DNA from: Oscillospiraceae bacterium
GTDB lineage: Bacteria > Bacillota > Clostridia > Oscillospirales > SIG627
NCBI GenBank assembly: GCA_015064635.1
Contig: SVRV01000020.1
Coordinates: 1 to 45,122, forward strand
Direction: 5' to 3'
Length of the DNA: 45,122 bases
In this document: positions 1 to 9,110 of the stretch, piece after piece
Position numbering within the stretch: position 1 is the stretch's first letter
Layout of the letters: each line of letters starts with the position of its first letter
Position numbers and translations under genes: made by a program
The notes under the pieces: generated by a model
Seen by the model: only the letters and a program-made list of their open reading frames with translations
What the model was told of the DNA's origin: nothing
Databases searched by the model: none

Positions 1-41
1 TTCAAAACAAAACTGACACCACTTGAAAAGCGATGTCAGTT
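1..41 (-). terminator. Intrinsic terminator after the large glycosidase-like gene
   Basis: Arms AACTGACA (11-18) and TGTCAGTT (34-41) form an 8-bp stem. On the minus strand the stem is followed by a T-rich run (TTGTTTTGAA), as expected for a rho-independent terminator of the minus-strand gene ending at 136. The 15-nt loop is larger than usual. Confidence 0.6.
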
Positions 42-135
42 CGTTGCTTAAAATTTAATATTATCTACCTTAGGACTCTTTTTTGTGCTGTCCGCACAAT
101 TTGGGGCGGTTCATTTTGCTACAGCCTCTTTTGCT

Positions 136-2766
136 TTACTTGATTTCCTTACCTGTGAAGCCGAGGGTGAGCTGTGCTCTTGGTGTGCCTCTGTTGAGAG
201 CACGGGCTGTGAGCTCTGCCTTGAATTTGCCTCTCGGTGCTTTAAGATTGGATGTGAACCAGATAGGCATTTCGTTGCCGTAACGGTCAACAACCTTGGC
301 GGTCTTGCCGTCGAACTCGATGAAATCGGTTGACTTGAGCTCGCACTCGAACATAATAGCCATTTCACCAATCTTGACGGTGGGATTCTTGAGAATTTCG
401 TAGGTATGCTCATATGCGATGATGGAGGACATCTTAACGCCTGTCATATCGCCTTCTGTTTCAACAGACAAGTTTGTTGTTCTGTTGTTGTTAAGGCTTG
501 AACGATAGATGGGATAGAGTCCTTCCTTCTTTTCAAACTCGTGGTCGCGTCTTTCACCGTTGTCCGATTCGAGAAGAATGTATTCGCGCCAGCCCTTGAA
601 ATCGGTGTCAATGATATATTCACCGTATCCGCTTTCCGAGTTGGTGGCACATCTTACCTTGATGCAAATTTTACCACCCTTGATTCCGTTACCGCATACC
701 TTTACAACCTTGGCAAGGTTATTTGAAAGGTCTATTTCACCGCCGTATTTCACTTCTAGCTTCTGGGTGATGAGGTCCTTGGTTTCATCAAGAGGAAGCA
801 TTACGAAGGGGTTGTTGTAGCTTGTGGAAAGCATAGCTTCGATTCTGATAAAGGGTACTTGTGCACCGAAAGGATTCTTGAAATTACCGAAGTTTCTGCC
901 GGCGTCATTCAGGTCAAAAAGCTTTGCGATCTGGTAGTCCTTTTCAACAAATGTGAACTTCTTTCCTCTCTTCTCCTTGAGCTGTACCTCATAAGGACAG
1001 TCGAGGAGCTTTTGACGGTATTCCTGGTCGAAGTACTGAGCCTTACGCAGGTCATCGTATTTCTTGTAGAGGGCAATATTACGTCTCATACCCGCATATC
1101 TGTCAAGAGATGCTTTGGGTATTCCGTTGAATACGTTGGAATAATCGTATGCGACAGCAAGTGCACCCATATGCTCAATGGAGTCTGTGTGATGGTATTT
1201 TGAATGCTCGTTTCCGGGATACATATCTGTCATGGGGTAGAAGTTGTACCAGCCGAGCGTAGGAGCGTTGTAGCGGTCAATAAAGTTCTTATTACCAATA
1301 GCGTGTCTGTTGTTCCAGTTCTTGTATCCACGGTAGGGAAGGTCGCTTGCACCGATTCTTCCTCGTGCCGCATACATTGAGGGCATAAAGGAAGCACCTT
1401 CAAGTACGGGGTCGCAGTTACAGTACTTGAGTACCTCACATACGAACTGAGCCATGTAGAACCAGTCCTCCACGCCTCTTTCACAATGGCGGTGGATACC
1501 ATCAAGAGCATCAAGATAGATCATCTTGAAGCCGCCCTCGTTATATGCCTTTGCGGTGAGTCTTGCCACTTCAAGGAAGAGCTCTGAGCCGAATATGGGG
1601 GTAAGTCCATGATAGTGTCCCTCGAGATGCTTGACGGTTGCACCCTTCTTATGAGCAACAGCCTTAGTACCTGCACATCCGCGCTGGGTAATTTTCATGC
1701 CGTTTTTGTCTTTGTCAAATCTTACAAGCTCTTCGTCGATGAGAAGCATGGGAGAGTTTGTACGGCAAAAGCCTCTGTCCATGGAGATTTCATCGGTTGA
1801 TTCTACTGTGGAGAAGAAGTCAGCATCGGCTGAAACATCCTCAGCAAGAGTGAAGGAAGCCATTACCTTAAGGTCCTTCTGACGCTTGGGGTCCGCAAGG
1901 AGTGTTTCGCAATCGTAGGTTATGTAGAAGGAGTAGGTATGGAGACCTGCGGTCATTCCGTTAGCTTCAAGCACATCGGAAACATGCTTTTTGAATTCTG
2001 CTCCATTGTCATATTTTATGAACTTGAAGTCGCCCTGGCGGAAGGTGTTTGCGCCCTTGTGAAGGTCAATCTGGTCAACACCTATGTTCTTGAAGAAATC
2101 GAGATTGCTTTGTATAAATTCGGGTGACGAATCGTGCTGGATTGTGTAGTTTGAGAAGTTGAGACGGGAGTCTCTGCCCCAAGCACCTCCGGTAGAAGAA
2201 ACAATACCCTTATTTCTGTCAACGGTAAGGTAAGCCTCTTTGAGAATGGCGTTTTGCTCTACGATGGGAGCAATGATAAGACCAAGCTTTGCTTCCTTAA
2301 CTCCAAGGTGAGCAAGTACTTCACCTCTTGTCTCACAGCTCTTTGAATCGGGGTAGAACACGGGGTTCATCCAGATGGTCAAAGAGACGTTGCAAGCACC
2401 GGTGTTGTTTTTGTCGGTGTAGTCGTAGTCATATTTGGCATGGGCAATGAGTGCCTTGAACGTACCTTCGGGAAGGTCTGTTTTTATTTCAAATGTAAAA
2501 TAGTTATCAAAAGCTTTTACTTCAACATCAAAAGAACCATTTTCTGCCTTTACGGTGATGATGTCCCCCTTGAGAGAGATTTCATCGACGGGAATTTCTT
2601 CCTCTCTTGTGTGGAGTGAGAAGAATCTTGTATCCTCACCCTTGATGTCTTTTTTCGTTTTCTTGTCAATTATCTTTTCGACAAGTGCGCCTTTTTTTGC
2701 TACTGTGATTTCGGTATAGTTGTTTTCAAAAACTATACTGCTTTTCACTTCTGCTATTCTAACCAT
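136..2766 (-). CDS. Large glycoside hydrolase-like protein with a central TIM-barrel-like region, family not assigned
   Basis: An 876-residue protein with no signal peptide, so probably cytoplasmic. The N-terminal ~200 residues look like a beta-sandwich. The middle reads like a (beta/alpha)8 barrel: FFKNIGVDQIDLH near 225-240, GLHTYSFYI near 275, MIYLDALDG near 416 and DPVLEGASF near 455. The acidic residues in the last two strand ends are plausible catalytic carboxylates. The C-terminal ~250 residues look like further beta-sandwich material. The layout fits a glycosidase acting on an oligosaccharide, but I do not recognise a specific GH family and the substrate is unknown. The start is supported by a GGAGG site just upstream. 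It stands alone, divergent from the housekeeping operon. Function is inferred from fold-like patterns only. Confidence 0.7.
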   Translation of the reverse strand: MVRIAEVKSSIVFENNYTEITVAKKGALVEKIIDKKTKKDIKGEDTRFFSLHTREEEIPVDEISLKGDIITVKAENGSFDVEVKAFDNYFTFEIKTDLPEGTFKALIAHAKYDYDYTDKNNTGACNVSLTIWMNPVFYPDSKSCETRGEVLAHLGVKEAKLGLIIAPIVEQNAILKEAYLTVDRNKGIVSSTGGAWGRDSRLNFSNYTIQHDSSPEFIQSNLDFFKNIGVDQIDLHKGANTFRQGDFKFIKYDNGAEFKKHVSDVLEANGMTAGLHTYSFYITYDCETLLADPKRQKDLKVMASFTLAEDVSADADFFSTVESTDEISMDRGFCRTNSPMLLIDEELVRFDKDKNGMKITQRGCAGTKAVAHKKGATVKHLEGHYHGLTPIFGSELFLEVARLTAKAYNEGGFKMIYLDALDGIHRHCERGVEDWFYMAQFVCEVLKYCNCDPVLEGASFMPSMYAARGRIGASDLPYRGYKNWNNRHAIGNKNFIDRYNAPTLGWYNFYPMTDMYPGNEHSKYHHTDSIEHMGALAVAYDYSNVFNGIPKASLDRYAGMRRNIALYKKYDDLRKAQYFDQEYRQKLLDCPYEVQLKEKRGKKFTFVEKDYQIAKLFDLNDAGRNFGNFKNPFGAQVPFIRIEAMLSTSYNNPFVMLPLDETKDLITQKLEVKYGGEIDLSNNLAKVVKVCGNGIKGGKICIKVRCATNSESGYGEYIIDTDFKGWREYILLESDNGERRDHEFEKKEGLYPIYRSSLNNNRTTNLSVETEGDMTGVKMSSIIAYEHTYEILKNPTVKIGEMAIMFECELKSTDFIEFDGKTAKVVDRYGNEMPIWFTSNLKAPRGKFKAELTARALNRGTPRAQLTLGFTGKEIK

Positions 2767-2794
2767 AATATCCTCCGGTAAATATCGTTTGTTT

Positions 2795-2812
2795 GGTAGC
2801 GCTTTGCTACAA
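2795..2812. promoter_or_regulatory. Possible operator (inverted repeat) upstream of the glycosidase-like gene
   Basis: GTAGC (2796-2800), five bases, then GCTAC (2806-2810) make a short dyad about 30 bp upstream of the minus-strand start at 2766. LacI/GalR-type sites have this kind of spacing, but no regulator gene is adjacent, so this is tentative. Confidence 0.25.
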
Positions 2813-2924
2813 GGCTACATTACCATAAAAAATTGCGAATGTCAATGAATTATTTAAAAATACAGACGTGAAAAAGGCAGATAATCATATTTTCGGAGTA
2901 TTGGTATTTTTATATATTCATAGG

Positions 2925-2953
2925 TTGCTTTTTTTGAGAATTTGTGTTACAAT
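2925..2953 (+). promoter_or_regulatory. SigmaA-type promoter of the prfA operon
   Basis: TTGCTT (2925-2930), a 17-bp spacer and TACAAT (2948-2953). The predicted start of transcription lies near 2960, about 20 nt before the DUF951 start codon. AAAGGTG at 2969-2975 is the ribosome binding site. It is the only good promoter seen ahead of the 11-kb run of plus-strand genes. Confidence 0.6.
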
Positions 2954-2982
2954 ACTATGATTAAAGAAAAAGGTGAAAAAAT

Positions 2983-3180
2983 ATGATAATGCTTGTAGGG
3001 GATACCCTTGAAATGAAGAAAAAGCACCCTTGCGGAGAGACTCACTTTACTGTTATGCGAGTGGGAAGCGATATAAAGATTCGCTGTAACACCTGCTCTC
3101 GCGAGGTGACTGTTGCGAGAGTAAAGATAGAAAAGGGTATAAAGAAGGTTTTGACACCTTCGGGCGAGGAAAGGAAATAA
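2983..3180 (+). CDS. DUF951 family small zinc-ribbon-like protein
   Basis: A 65-residue protein of the DUF951 (YyzM-like) family of Firmicutes. Its hallmark pattern is visible: an HPCG motif around Cys17 and a CNTC pair at Cys35 and Cys38, which could bind a metal, within a small beta-rich domain. The family is widely conserved and may bind nucleic acid, but its role is not established. It opens the operon, and prfA starts one base after its stop codon, so the two are translationally linked. Start chosen at the ATG with AAAGGTG eight bases upstream. Confidence 0.9.
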   Translation: MIMLVGDTLEMKKKHPCGETHFTVMRVGSDIKIRCNTCSREVTVARVKIEKGIKKVLTPSGEERK

Positions 3181-3181
3181 T

Positions 3182-4249
3182 ATGTTTACAAGACTTAAAG
3201 AAGCTGAAAAGCGATTTGATGAAATATCCGACAGACTTGGTCAAAGTGACGTTATGAATGACCAGGAGGAATATAAAAAGCTTATGCAGGAATACAAGGC
3301 TCTTTCTCCCGTATGCGAAAAATGGCGTGAATACAAAAAATGGGAGCAGGCGAAGACTGAGGCAGAGGAGCTATTGGAAGGCGACGACAAAGAAATGCGT
3401 GAGCTTGCCGAAGAGGAGCTCTTGGAGAGCAAGAAAAAGCTTGAAGAGATAACCGACGAGCTTAAAATACTCCTTCTTCCCAAGGACGAAAATGACGACA
3501 GAAACGTTATTATAGAAATAAGAGGCGGAGCAGGCGGCGAGGAAGCGGCGCTTTTCTCCTACGTGCTTTACAGAATGTACAATATGTATGCGGATACAGT
3601 CGGCTTTAAGACAGAGCTTGTAAACGCAAACGAGACCGAGCTTGGCGGCTTTAAGGAGGTTTCGTTTATGATAAGCGGAGAGGGTGCATATTCCCGCTTT
3701 AAGTATGAAAGTGGCGTTCACAGAGTACAGCGTGTTCCCGAAACCGAGGCACAGGGCAGAATACACACCTCTACCGTTACGGTTGCGGTGCTCCCCGAGG
3801 TCGAGGACGTTGACGTTGAACTCAACCCCGCAGACCTTGAAATTGAGGCACACCGTGCATCCGGTGCCGGTGGACAGCATGTCAACAAGACGGACTCCGC
3901 TATTCGTATGATACACAAGCCCACGGGTATCGTGGTAGAGTGTCAGGACGAGAGAAGCCAGTACAAAAACCGTGACAAGGCGATGAAGATAATGCGCTCA
4001 AAGCTTTACGAAAAGAAGATGGAGGAGCAGAATGCCGCTCTTGCCTCCGCTCGTAAGAGCCAGGTAGGTACAGGTGACAGAAGTGAGCGTATCAGAACCT
4101 ACAACTATCCCCAGGGAAGAGTTACCGACCACAGAATCGGACTTACTCTTTATAACCTTGAAAATATTTTGAACGGCGCAATTGAGCCTGTCATTGATGC
4201 TCTTGCCGCCGCAGACCGTGCAGAAAAGCTTGCAAACGGAGAATTTTAA
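3182..4249 (+). CDS. prfA: Peptide chain release factor 1
   Basis: A class I release factor that reads UAA and UAG stop codons and triggers hydrolysis of peptidyl-tRNA on the ribosome. Its 355 residues match the normal RF1 length. The catalytic GGQ tripeptide is at residues 230-232 in the context [13 protein letters not shown]. The codon-recognition tripeptide is PET in [14 protein letters not shown], of the RF1 PxT type rather than the RF2 SPF type. The coiled N-terminal domain is rich in Glu and Lys. Many Firmicutes carry prmC, the methylase of the GGQ glutamine, directly downstream. Here the next gene is tsaC/sua5, so prmC must lie elsewhere if it exists. The stop overlaps the next start. 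Confidence 0.98.
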   Translation: MFTRLKEAEKRFDEISDRLGQSDVMNDQEEYKKLMQEYKALSPVCEKWREYKKWEQAKTEAEELLEGDDKEMRELAEEELLESKKKLEEITDELKILLLPKDENDDRNVIIEIRGGAGGEEAALFSYVLYRMYNMYADTVGFKTELVNANETELGGFKEVSFMISGEGAYSRFKYESGVHRVQRVPETEAQGRIHTSTVTVAVLPEVEDVDVELNPADLEIEAHRASGAGGQHVNKTDSAIRMIHKPTGIVVECQDERSQYKNRDKAMKIMRSKLYEKKMEEQNAALASARKSQVGTGDRSERIRTYNYPQGRVTDHRIGLTLYNLENILNGAIEPVIDALAAADRAEKLANGEF

Positions 4250-5292
4250 TGGAAACCAAGTTAGTAAAAATAGACCCGTGCAGAGTAGAAGACTTTGACT
4301 CGGAGCTGAAAGAGGCTGCCGAGATAATAAAGAGAGGCGGACTTGTGGCATTCCCCACGGAAACCGTCTACGGACTCGGTGCAAATGCTCTTGACCCAAT
4401 GGCGGCTTCAAGAATATATGAAGCAAAGGGCAGACCGTCGGACAATCCTTTGATAATTCATATAGCCGATGCTGATGACTTTGAAAAGTGGTGTATATGT
4501 GAGAACAAAAAAGCTCTTTGCGCACTGAAGGAGAGCTTTATACCGGGACCTATTACAGTTATCCAGAAAAAGAAGAGTATCATACCCGACACGGTTACGG
4601 CGGGAATGGACACGGTAGCGGTGAGATGTCCGTCTCACCCTGTTGCAAGACGTCTCATTGAGCTGTCGGGCGTTCCCATAGCCGCACCGTCAGCCAACAC
4701 ATCGGGCAGACCCAGCCCCACCAAAGCGACTCATGTAATTGAGGATTTAATGGGCAAGGTGGATATGATAATTGACGGCGGAGAATGTGACGTAGGTCTT
4801 GAATCCACTATTGTAATGCTGAAAAGCGATGGGGCTGTGCTTTTGAGACCCGGCGGGATTACTCGTGAGGAATTAGAGGAAAAGCTTGGCGAAATTCAGG
4901 TTGATAAGGCTGTGCTGAATAAGCTCGGAGAGGGTGAAAAGCCTCTTGCACCCGGCATGAAATACCGTCACTATGCGCCGAGAGCTTCCCTTATTGCTTT
5001 AAAGGGCAGTGATACCGATGTACTTGAATTTATGAAGAGCGTATCGGATGATTTATCTGTCGGACTTATTTGCTACCGTGAGGATATGCTTTGCGGTGAA
5101 AGAGTACAGATACTCGGCTCTGCATCCGACAAGGAGGAAATGGCTCACAGACTTTTTGACTGCTTGCGTTATTTCGATTCAATGGAAGAAATCAAAACGG
5201 TGTACACAAGGCTTCCCGATACGAGCAGTATAGGACTTGCTTTGGTAAACAGACTTATCAAGGCTTGCGGATACACTGTAAAGGAGTTATGA
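4249..5292 (+). CDS. ywlC: L-threonylcarbamoyladenylate synthase (Sua5/YwlC type)
   Basis: Makes threonylcarbamoyl-AMP from threonine, bicarbonate and ATP, the first step of the t6A modification at position 37 of ANN-decoding tRNAs. At 347 residues it is the long Sua5 form. The YrdC domain covers about 10-205, with GGLVAFPTETVYGLG near residues 31-45, KGRPSDNPLIIHI near 60-73 and the PSANTSGRPSPT loop near 148. An extra C-terminal Sua5 domain follows after the linker KPLAPGMKYRHYAP. The start codon overlaps the prfA stop, and the final codons contain the coaE ribosome binding site. Linkage with prfA is the usual Firmicute arrangement. Confidence 0.96.
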   Translation: METKLVKIDPCRVEDFDSELKEAAEIIKRGGLVAFPTETVYGLGANALDPMAASRIYEAKGRPSDNPLIIHIADADDFEKWCICENKKALCALKESFIPGPITVIQKKKSIIPDTVTAGMDTVAVRCPSHPVARRLIELSGVPIAAPSANTSGRPSPTKATHVIEDLMGKVDMIIDGGECDVGLESTIVMLKSDGAVLLRPGGITREELEEKLGEIQVDKAVLNKLGEGEKPLAPGMKYRHYAPRASLIALKGSDTDVLEFMKSVSDDLSVGLICYREDMLCGERVQILGSASDKEEMAHRLFDCLRYFDSMEEIKTVYTRLPDTSSIGLALVNRLIKACGYTVKEL

Positions 5293-5891
5293 AAATGATA
5301 GTTTTGGGACTTTGCGGACAGAGCGGTGCAGGCAAAACAACAGCTCTTGATACTTTAGCAAGGCTTGGTGCCGAGATTTGTGATTGTGATAAGGTTTCAA
5401 GAGAGGTAATGACATTCGGTACTCCTTGCACAAGGGAAGTAATAAGTGCTTTTGGAGAGAGTATATGCTCCTGCGGTGAAATAGACAGAAGGGCACTTGG
5501 AAAAATAGTATTCTCGGATAAAGATAAGCTTGAAATACTTACAGAAATTACCCACCGATACATAAAAGCGGAAGTAAAGGCACGTATCGAGAGGTTCAAA
5601 GCCAAAGGAAAGGGGCTATTTGTGCTTGATGCCCCGTTGCTTTTTGAAAGTGGACTTGACCGTGATTGTGACCTGACTCTTGTAATAACAGCGGACAGAG
5701 AAAAAAGAATAGAAAGAATAATGAAGCGTGACGGAATTGATAGGGAAATTGCCGAAAATAGAATAGCGTCACAGCTGGATGAAGAAAAACTGATAAGCCT
5801 CGCTGACGAGGTAATTACAAATAACGAAACCGAAAAAGAGCTTGCAGAGGCTGTTGAGGCTTTTGCTGAAAGAAGAGGACTTTTAAAGTGA
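5289..5891 (+). CDS. coaE: Dephospho-CoA kinase
   Basis: Catalyses the last step of coenzyme A synthesis, ATP-dependent phosphorylation of the 3'-hydroxyl of dephospho-CoA. The 200-residue length is typical. The P-loop GQSGAGKTT lies at residues 10-18; many homologues have GSGKS here. CDKVSREV supplies the conserved CDxxxR/H substrate-site pattern near residue 37, and LDAPLLFESGLD near 115 is the family's second signature. I chose the ATG at 5289 because AAGGAG at 5281-5286 sits just upstream and it overlaps the preceding stop as ATGA. A longer reading from 5265 lacks such a site. Confidence 0.95.
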   Translation: MKMIVLGLCGQSGAGKTTALDTLARLGAEICDCDKVSREVMTFGTPCTREVISAFGESICSCGEIDRRALGKIVFSDKDKLEILTEITHRYIKAEVKARIERFKAKGKGLFVLDAPLLFESGLDRDCDLTLVITADREKRIERIMKRDGIDREIAENRIASQLDEEKLISLADEVITNNETEKELAEAVEAFAERRGLLK

Positions 5892-6496
5892 TGAAAAGAA
5901 AACTCAGAATTGTACCTACAGTGATTTTTTTCGTGGTATCAATAGCAATTATTGTGCTTGTGGCAATGTTGATATACGGTGCATATGTTGCAATCAGAAA
6001 TTACAGAGAGAACGCATCACTTCCCGTTGAATACAGTGAAATAATAGAAGCTGTTTCAAAGGATGAGGGTGTTACCGAAAGTATTATATATGCGGTCATT
6101 TATACAGAAAGCTCTTTTGATGCGGAGGCAAAATCTTCGGCGGGAGCAATTGGACTTATGCAGCTTTTACCCTCGACCGCAGAGTGGCTTTGCGAAATTG
6201 ACGGAGCAGAGTATGATGAGGCAAAGCTTACAGACCCCGAATTCAGCATTAAATATGGAACCAAGTATCTTAAAATACTTTACGACAGATACAAAAACTG
6301 GGATGCTGCTCATGCGGCATATCACGCAGGCTTTTCAAGAGTTGATTCCTGGCTTGAAGACGGTATTGCAAAGTACAATGAAGACGGACAGCTTGTGGGA
6401 ATTCCCATTGAATCTACCGAACAGTATGTGAATAAGATACGCGAAACACGTGAAAGATACTATAAAAGATTGGAGGAATTAAAGAATGAAAACTGA
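5891..6496 (+). CDS. Membrane-anchored lytic transglycosylase (SLT domain)
   Basis: Cleaves the MurNAc-GlcNAc bond of peptidoglycan with formation of 1,6-anhydroMurNAc, outside the membrane. Residues 9-33 form one hydrophobic anchor with a basic N-terminus (MKRKLR). The Slt/lysozyme-like domain follows: YTESSFDAEAKSSAGAIGLMQLLPS carries the catalytic Glu73, the AIGLMQ motif near 86-91, and later AAYHAG. At 201 residues it is a compact Slt70-like domain with no extra wall-binding repeats. The start overlaps the coaE stop (TGATG). An alternative GTG is one codon upstream. Housekeeping wall turnover is likely. Confidence 0.93.
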   Translation: MKRKLRIVPTVIFFVVSIAIIVLVAMLIYGAYVAIRNYRENASLPVEYSEIIEAVSKDEGVTESIIYAVIYTESSFDAEAKSSAGAIGLMQLLPSTAEWLCEIDGAEYDEAKLTDPEFSIKYGTKYLKILYDRYKNWDAAHAAYHAGFSRVDSWLEDGIAKYNEDGQLVGIPIESTEQYVNKIRETRERYYKRLEELKNEN

Positions 6497-7886
6497 TTAC
6501 GAAAAGCTTGAAAAAGAGCTTATTTATAAAAGAAAAAACGGATTCCGTACAATGGCAAAGAAGGAGATAAAGGAAGCATTTGCTTTTTGTGAGCCTTATA
6601 AGAGCTATCTTGATGCGTCAAAGACAGAGCGTGAGGCTGTAAAGGCATCTCTTGCTTTGGCAATTAAGGCAGGCTTTGAAGAGTGGGATGAAAAGAAGAC
6701 CTACAAAGCGGGGGATAAGGTATATTATGTAAACCGAGGCAAGGCTATTATACTTGTTAAATTCGGAAAGAACTCACTTGATAACGGTATCAATTTTTCT
6801 ATTGCACATATTGATTCCCCAAGACTTGACCTGAAGCCCAACCCTTTGTATGAGTCTGAAAATATGGCTTTCTTTGATACTCATTATTACGGCGGTATCA
6901 AAAAATATCAGTGGGTTACACTTCCTCTTGCTCTCCACGGTACAGTGGTCAAGACAAACGGCGAGTCGGTTGATATAACTGTCGGAGAGGATGAAAAGGA
7001 TCCTATATTCTATATCACAGATCTTTTGCCGCATCTTGGTGCAGACCAGATGAAAAAGACACTGGGAGAGGGAATTTCGGGTGAAAGCCTTAATGTGCTC
7101 ATAGGCTCGATGCCCGTTGAGGATGAAAAGATATCAAACGGTGTAAAGCTTCGTGCCATACAGCTTATGAACGAGAAGTATGGAATCACAGAGGCAGACC
7201 TTATGTCGGCGGAGCTTACCTTTGTGCCTGCGGGAAATGCAAGGGATATAGGTTTTGACAGAAGTCTTATTGCATCCTACGGACACGATGACAGAGTGTG
7301 TGCATATCCGTCTCTCAAGGCTATTTTTGATTGCGGAGATATAGACAGAACAGCACTTGTTTGTCTTACAGACAAGGAAGAAATAGGAAGCCTTGGAAAT
7401 ACAGGTCTTGACAGTAACTACCTCTTTGATTTTGTTGAGGATTTGTCTGTGTCGGCAGGAGTTAATCCCAGAGGTGTATTCAGAAATTCAAGATGCGTTT
7501 CCGCAGACGTAAACGCTGCATACGATCCCGCATTCCCCGAGGTGTATGAGAAGAACAACTCCTCTTATATAAATTGCGGTCTTGTTGTCACAAAGTATAC
7601 CGGTGCACGTGGCAAGAGCGGTTCTTCCGATGCATCTGCTGAATTTATGGCAGAGATAAGACGTGCATTTGACTCCCGTGATGTGCTTTGGCAGATGGGA
7701 GAGCTTGGTAAGGTTGACGTGGGTGGCGGCGGAACGGTTGCAAAGTATGTGGCAAAATTCAATATAGACGTTGTGGACGTTGGAGTCCCCGTGCTTTCAA
7801 TGCACGCTCCCGTTGAAGCTGTTTCAAAGCTTGACGTTTATTCGGCATATAAGGGAATTCTTGCATTCTTCGAGGAGCTCAAATGA
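6486..7886 (+). CDS. M18 family aminopeptidase
   Basis: A dinuclear zinc aminopeptidase of the aspartyl aminopeptidase/ApeB family, normally a cytoplasmic dodecamer that trims N-terminal acidic or neutral residues from peptides. The 466 residues match the family. Metal-site motifs are in order: SIAHIDSPRLDLKP (His108, Asp110), the DKEEIGSLG block with the catalytic Glu pair, SYGHDDRVCAYP, and MHAPVEAVSKLD near the C-terminus supplying the last His. The gene overlaps the transglycosylase by 11 bases and the next gene by 4, so it is co-translated in the operon. Substrate specificity cannot be read from sequence. Confidence 0.95.
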   Translation: MKTDYEKLEKELIYKRKNGFRTMAKKEIKEAFAFCEPYKSYLDASKTEREAVKASLALAIKAGFEEWDEKKTYKAGDKVYYVNRGKAIILVKFGKNSLDNGINFSIAHIDSPRLDLKPNPLYESENMAFFDTHYYGGIKKYQWVTLPLALHGTVVKTNGESVDITVGEDEKDPIFYITDLLPHLGADQMKKTLGEGISGESLNVLIGSMPVEDEKISNGVKLRAIQLMNEKYGITEADLMSAELTFVPAGNARDIGFDRSLIASYGHDDRVCAYPSLKAIFDCGDIDRTALVCLTDKEEIGSLGNTGLDSNYLFDFVEDLSVSAGVNPRGVFRNSRCVSADVNAAYDPAFPEVYEKNNSSYINCGLVVTKYTGARGKSGSSDASAEFMAEIRRAFDSRDVLWQMGELGKVDVGGGGTVAKYVAKFNIDVVDVGVPVLSMHAPVEAVSKLDVYSAYKGILAFFEELK

Positions 7887-9109
7887 CGGCTCCTCTCAAG
7901 AAACCCGAAATACTTTCCCCTGCAGGTAACTTTGAAAAGCTTACCTTTGCTTCGCTTTACGGTGCTGATGCAGTGTATTTTGCGGGTGAAATGTTCGGAA
8001 TGCGTGCTTCTGCAGACAATTTCGACTTTGAAGAAATGAAAAAGGGAGTGGAGCTTCTCCACTCAAACGGCAAAAAGGCGTATTTGACCTTAAACACCAT
8101 GCCACGCAACAACGAGCTTGACCTTTTGGATTCCTATCTTGATTCGGTGGGAGATACAGGAATTGATGCTGTGATAGTTGCCGATATGGGAGTATTTTCA
8201 AAAGTAAAGGAAAGACTTCCTGGCGTGGATATACATATTTCTACCCAGGGCGCAAATATGAACTATCTGTCCTGCCGAATGTGGCATGATATGGGTGCAT
8301 CAAGAATAGTGTTGGCTCGTGAGCTTTCTCTCGATGATATTGCCGAAATCCGTGCAAAGACACCGTCAACCCTTGAACTTGAGGCGTTTGTTCACGGTGC
8401 TATGTGTGTTTCGATTTCAGGCAGATGTCTTTTGTCCGAATACTATCTTGACCGTGATGCAAACCGAGGAAAATGTGCGCAGCCTTGTCGCTGGGTATAC
8501 AATTTCTCGGAAGAAAAGCGTCCCGAGGACATGCTCACAGCAGAGCTTCATCCCGAGGGAACTTATATTTTCGGCTCAAAGGATATGAATCTTATTGCCC
8601 ATGTAAAGGAGCTTACTGCTGCTGGAATTGACAGCTTGAAAATAGAGGGAAGAATGAAGAGTGCCTACTATACGGCTGTTGTAACAAACTGTTACAGAAT
8701 TGCCCTTGATTCCCTTTATTCAAACAGCGACATAACAGTAAATGACCTCCAAAGAGAGCTTGATTCGGTTTCTCACAGAGAGTATTGTACGGGATATTAT
8801 TTTGACCATCCGCAGTCCGAGCCGCATCTTGCCACAGCTCCCGGATATATTAAAGAAAAGGCATTTCTTGCCACTGTTGAAGCTTATGACGAGGAGAGTG
8901 GTATAGCACTTTGCCGTCAGCGAAATAAGATGGTTGCAAGTGAGGAAGCCGAGATAATTTCTCCCGGCAAGATAGGTGTTTCCTTCAAGCCTATTGCTAT
9001 GATGGATGAGGAGGGGAATTCTATCGAATCCGCACCTCACGCTCAAATGCTTTTTAAGTTGAAGATGCCCTTTGCGGTAAAGCGAGGAGATATCATCAGA
9101 GGTAAATAA
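7883..9109 (+). CDS. U32 family peptidase/hydroxylase-like protein
   Basis: Belongs to the U32 (collagenase-like) family, whose characterised members act in tRNA or rRNA hydroxylation (TrhP, RlhA) or as proteases. A TIM-barrel-like N-terminal domain begins with EILSPAGNFEKL and ADAVYFAG. The family signature ELEAFVHGAMCVSISGRCLLS comes near residue 170-190, followed by the cysteines of RGKCAQPCRW, which may bind iron-sulfur or metal. DSLKIEGRMKSAYY near 255 is also typical. At 408 residues it matches the short single-domain U32 form. It is translationally coupled to the M18 gene. RNA hydroxylation is more likely than proteolysis, but this is inferred from characterised family members. Confidence 0.92.
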   Translation: MTAPLKKPEILSPAGNFEKLTFASLYGADAVYFAGEMFGMRASADNFDFEEMKKGVELLHSNGKKAYLTLNTMPRNNELDLLDSYLDSVGDTGIDAVIVADMGVFSKVKERLPGVDIHISTQGANMNYLSCRMWHDMGASRIVLARELSLDDIAEIRAKTPSTLELEAFVHGAMCVSISGRCLLSEYYLDRDANRGKCAQPCRWVYNFSEEKRPEDMLTAELHPEGTYIFGSKDMNLIAHVKELTAAGIDSLKIEGRMKSAYYTAVVTNCYRIALDSLYSNSDITVNDLQRELDSVSHREYCTGYYFDHPQSEPHLATAPGYIKEKAFLATVEAYDEESGIALCRQRNKMVASEEAEIISPGKIGVSFKPIAMMDEEGNSIESAPHAQMLFKLKMPFAVKRGDIIRGK

Positions 9110-9110
9110 T

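Noticed and set aside
3371-3916. 181-residue antisense ORF in prfA
   Set aside because: It lies entirely within prfA on the opposite strand, with low-complexity composition and no family resemblance; an ordinary shadow.
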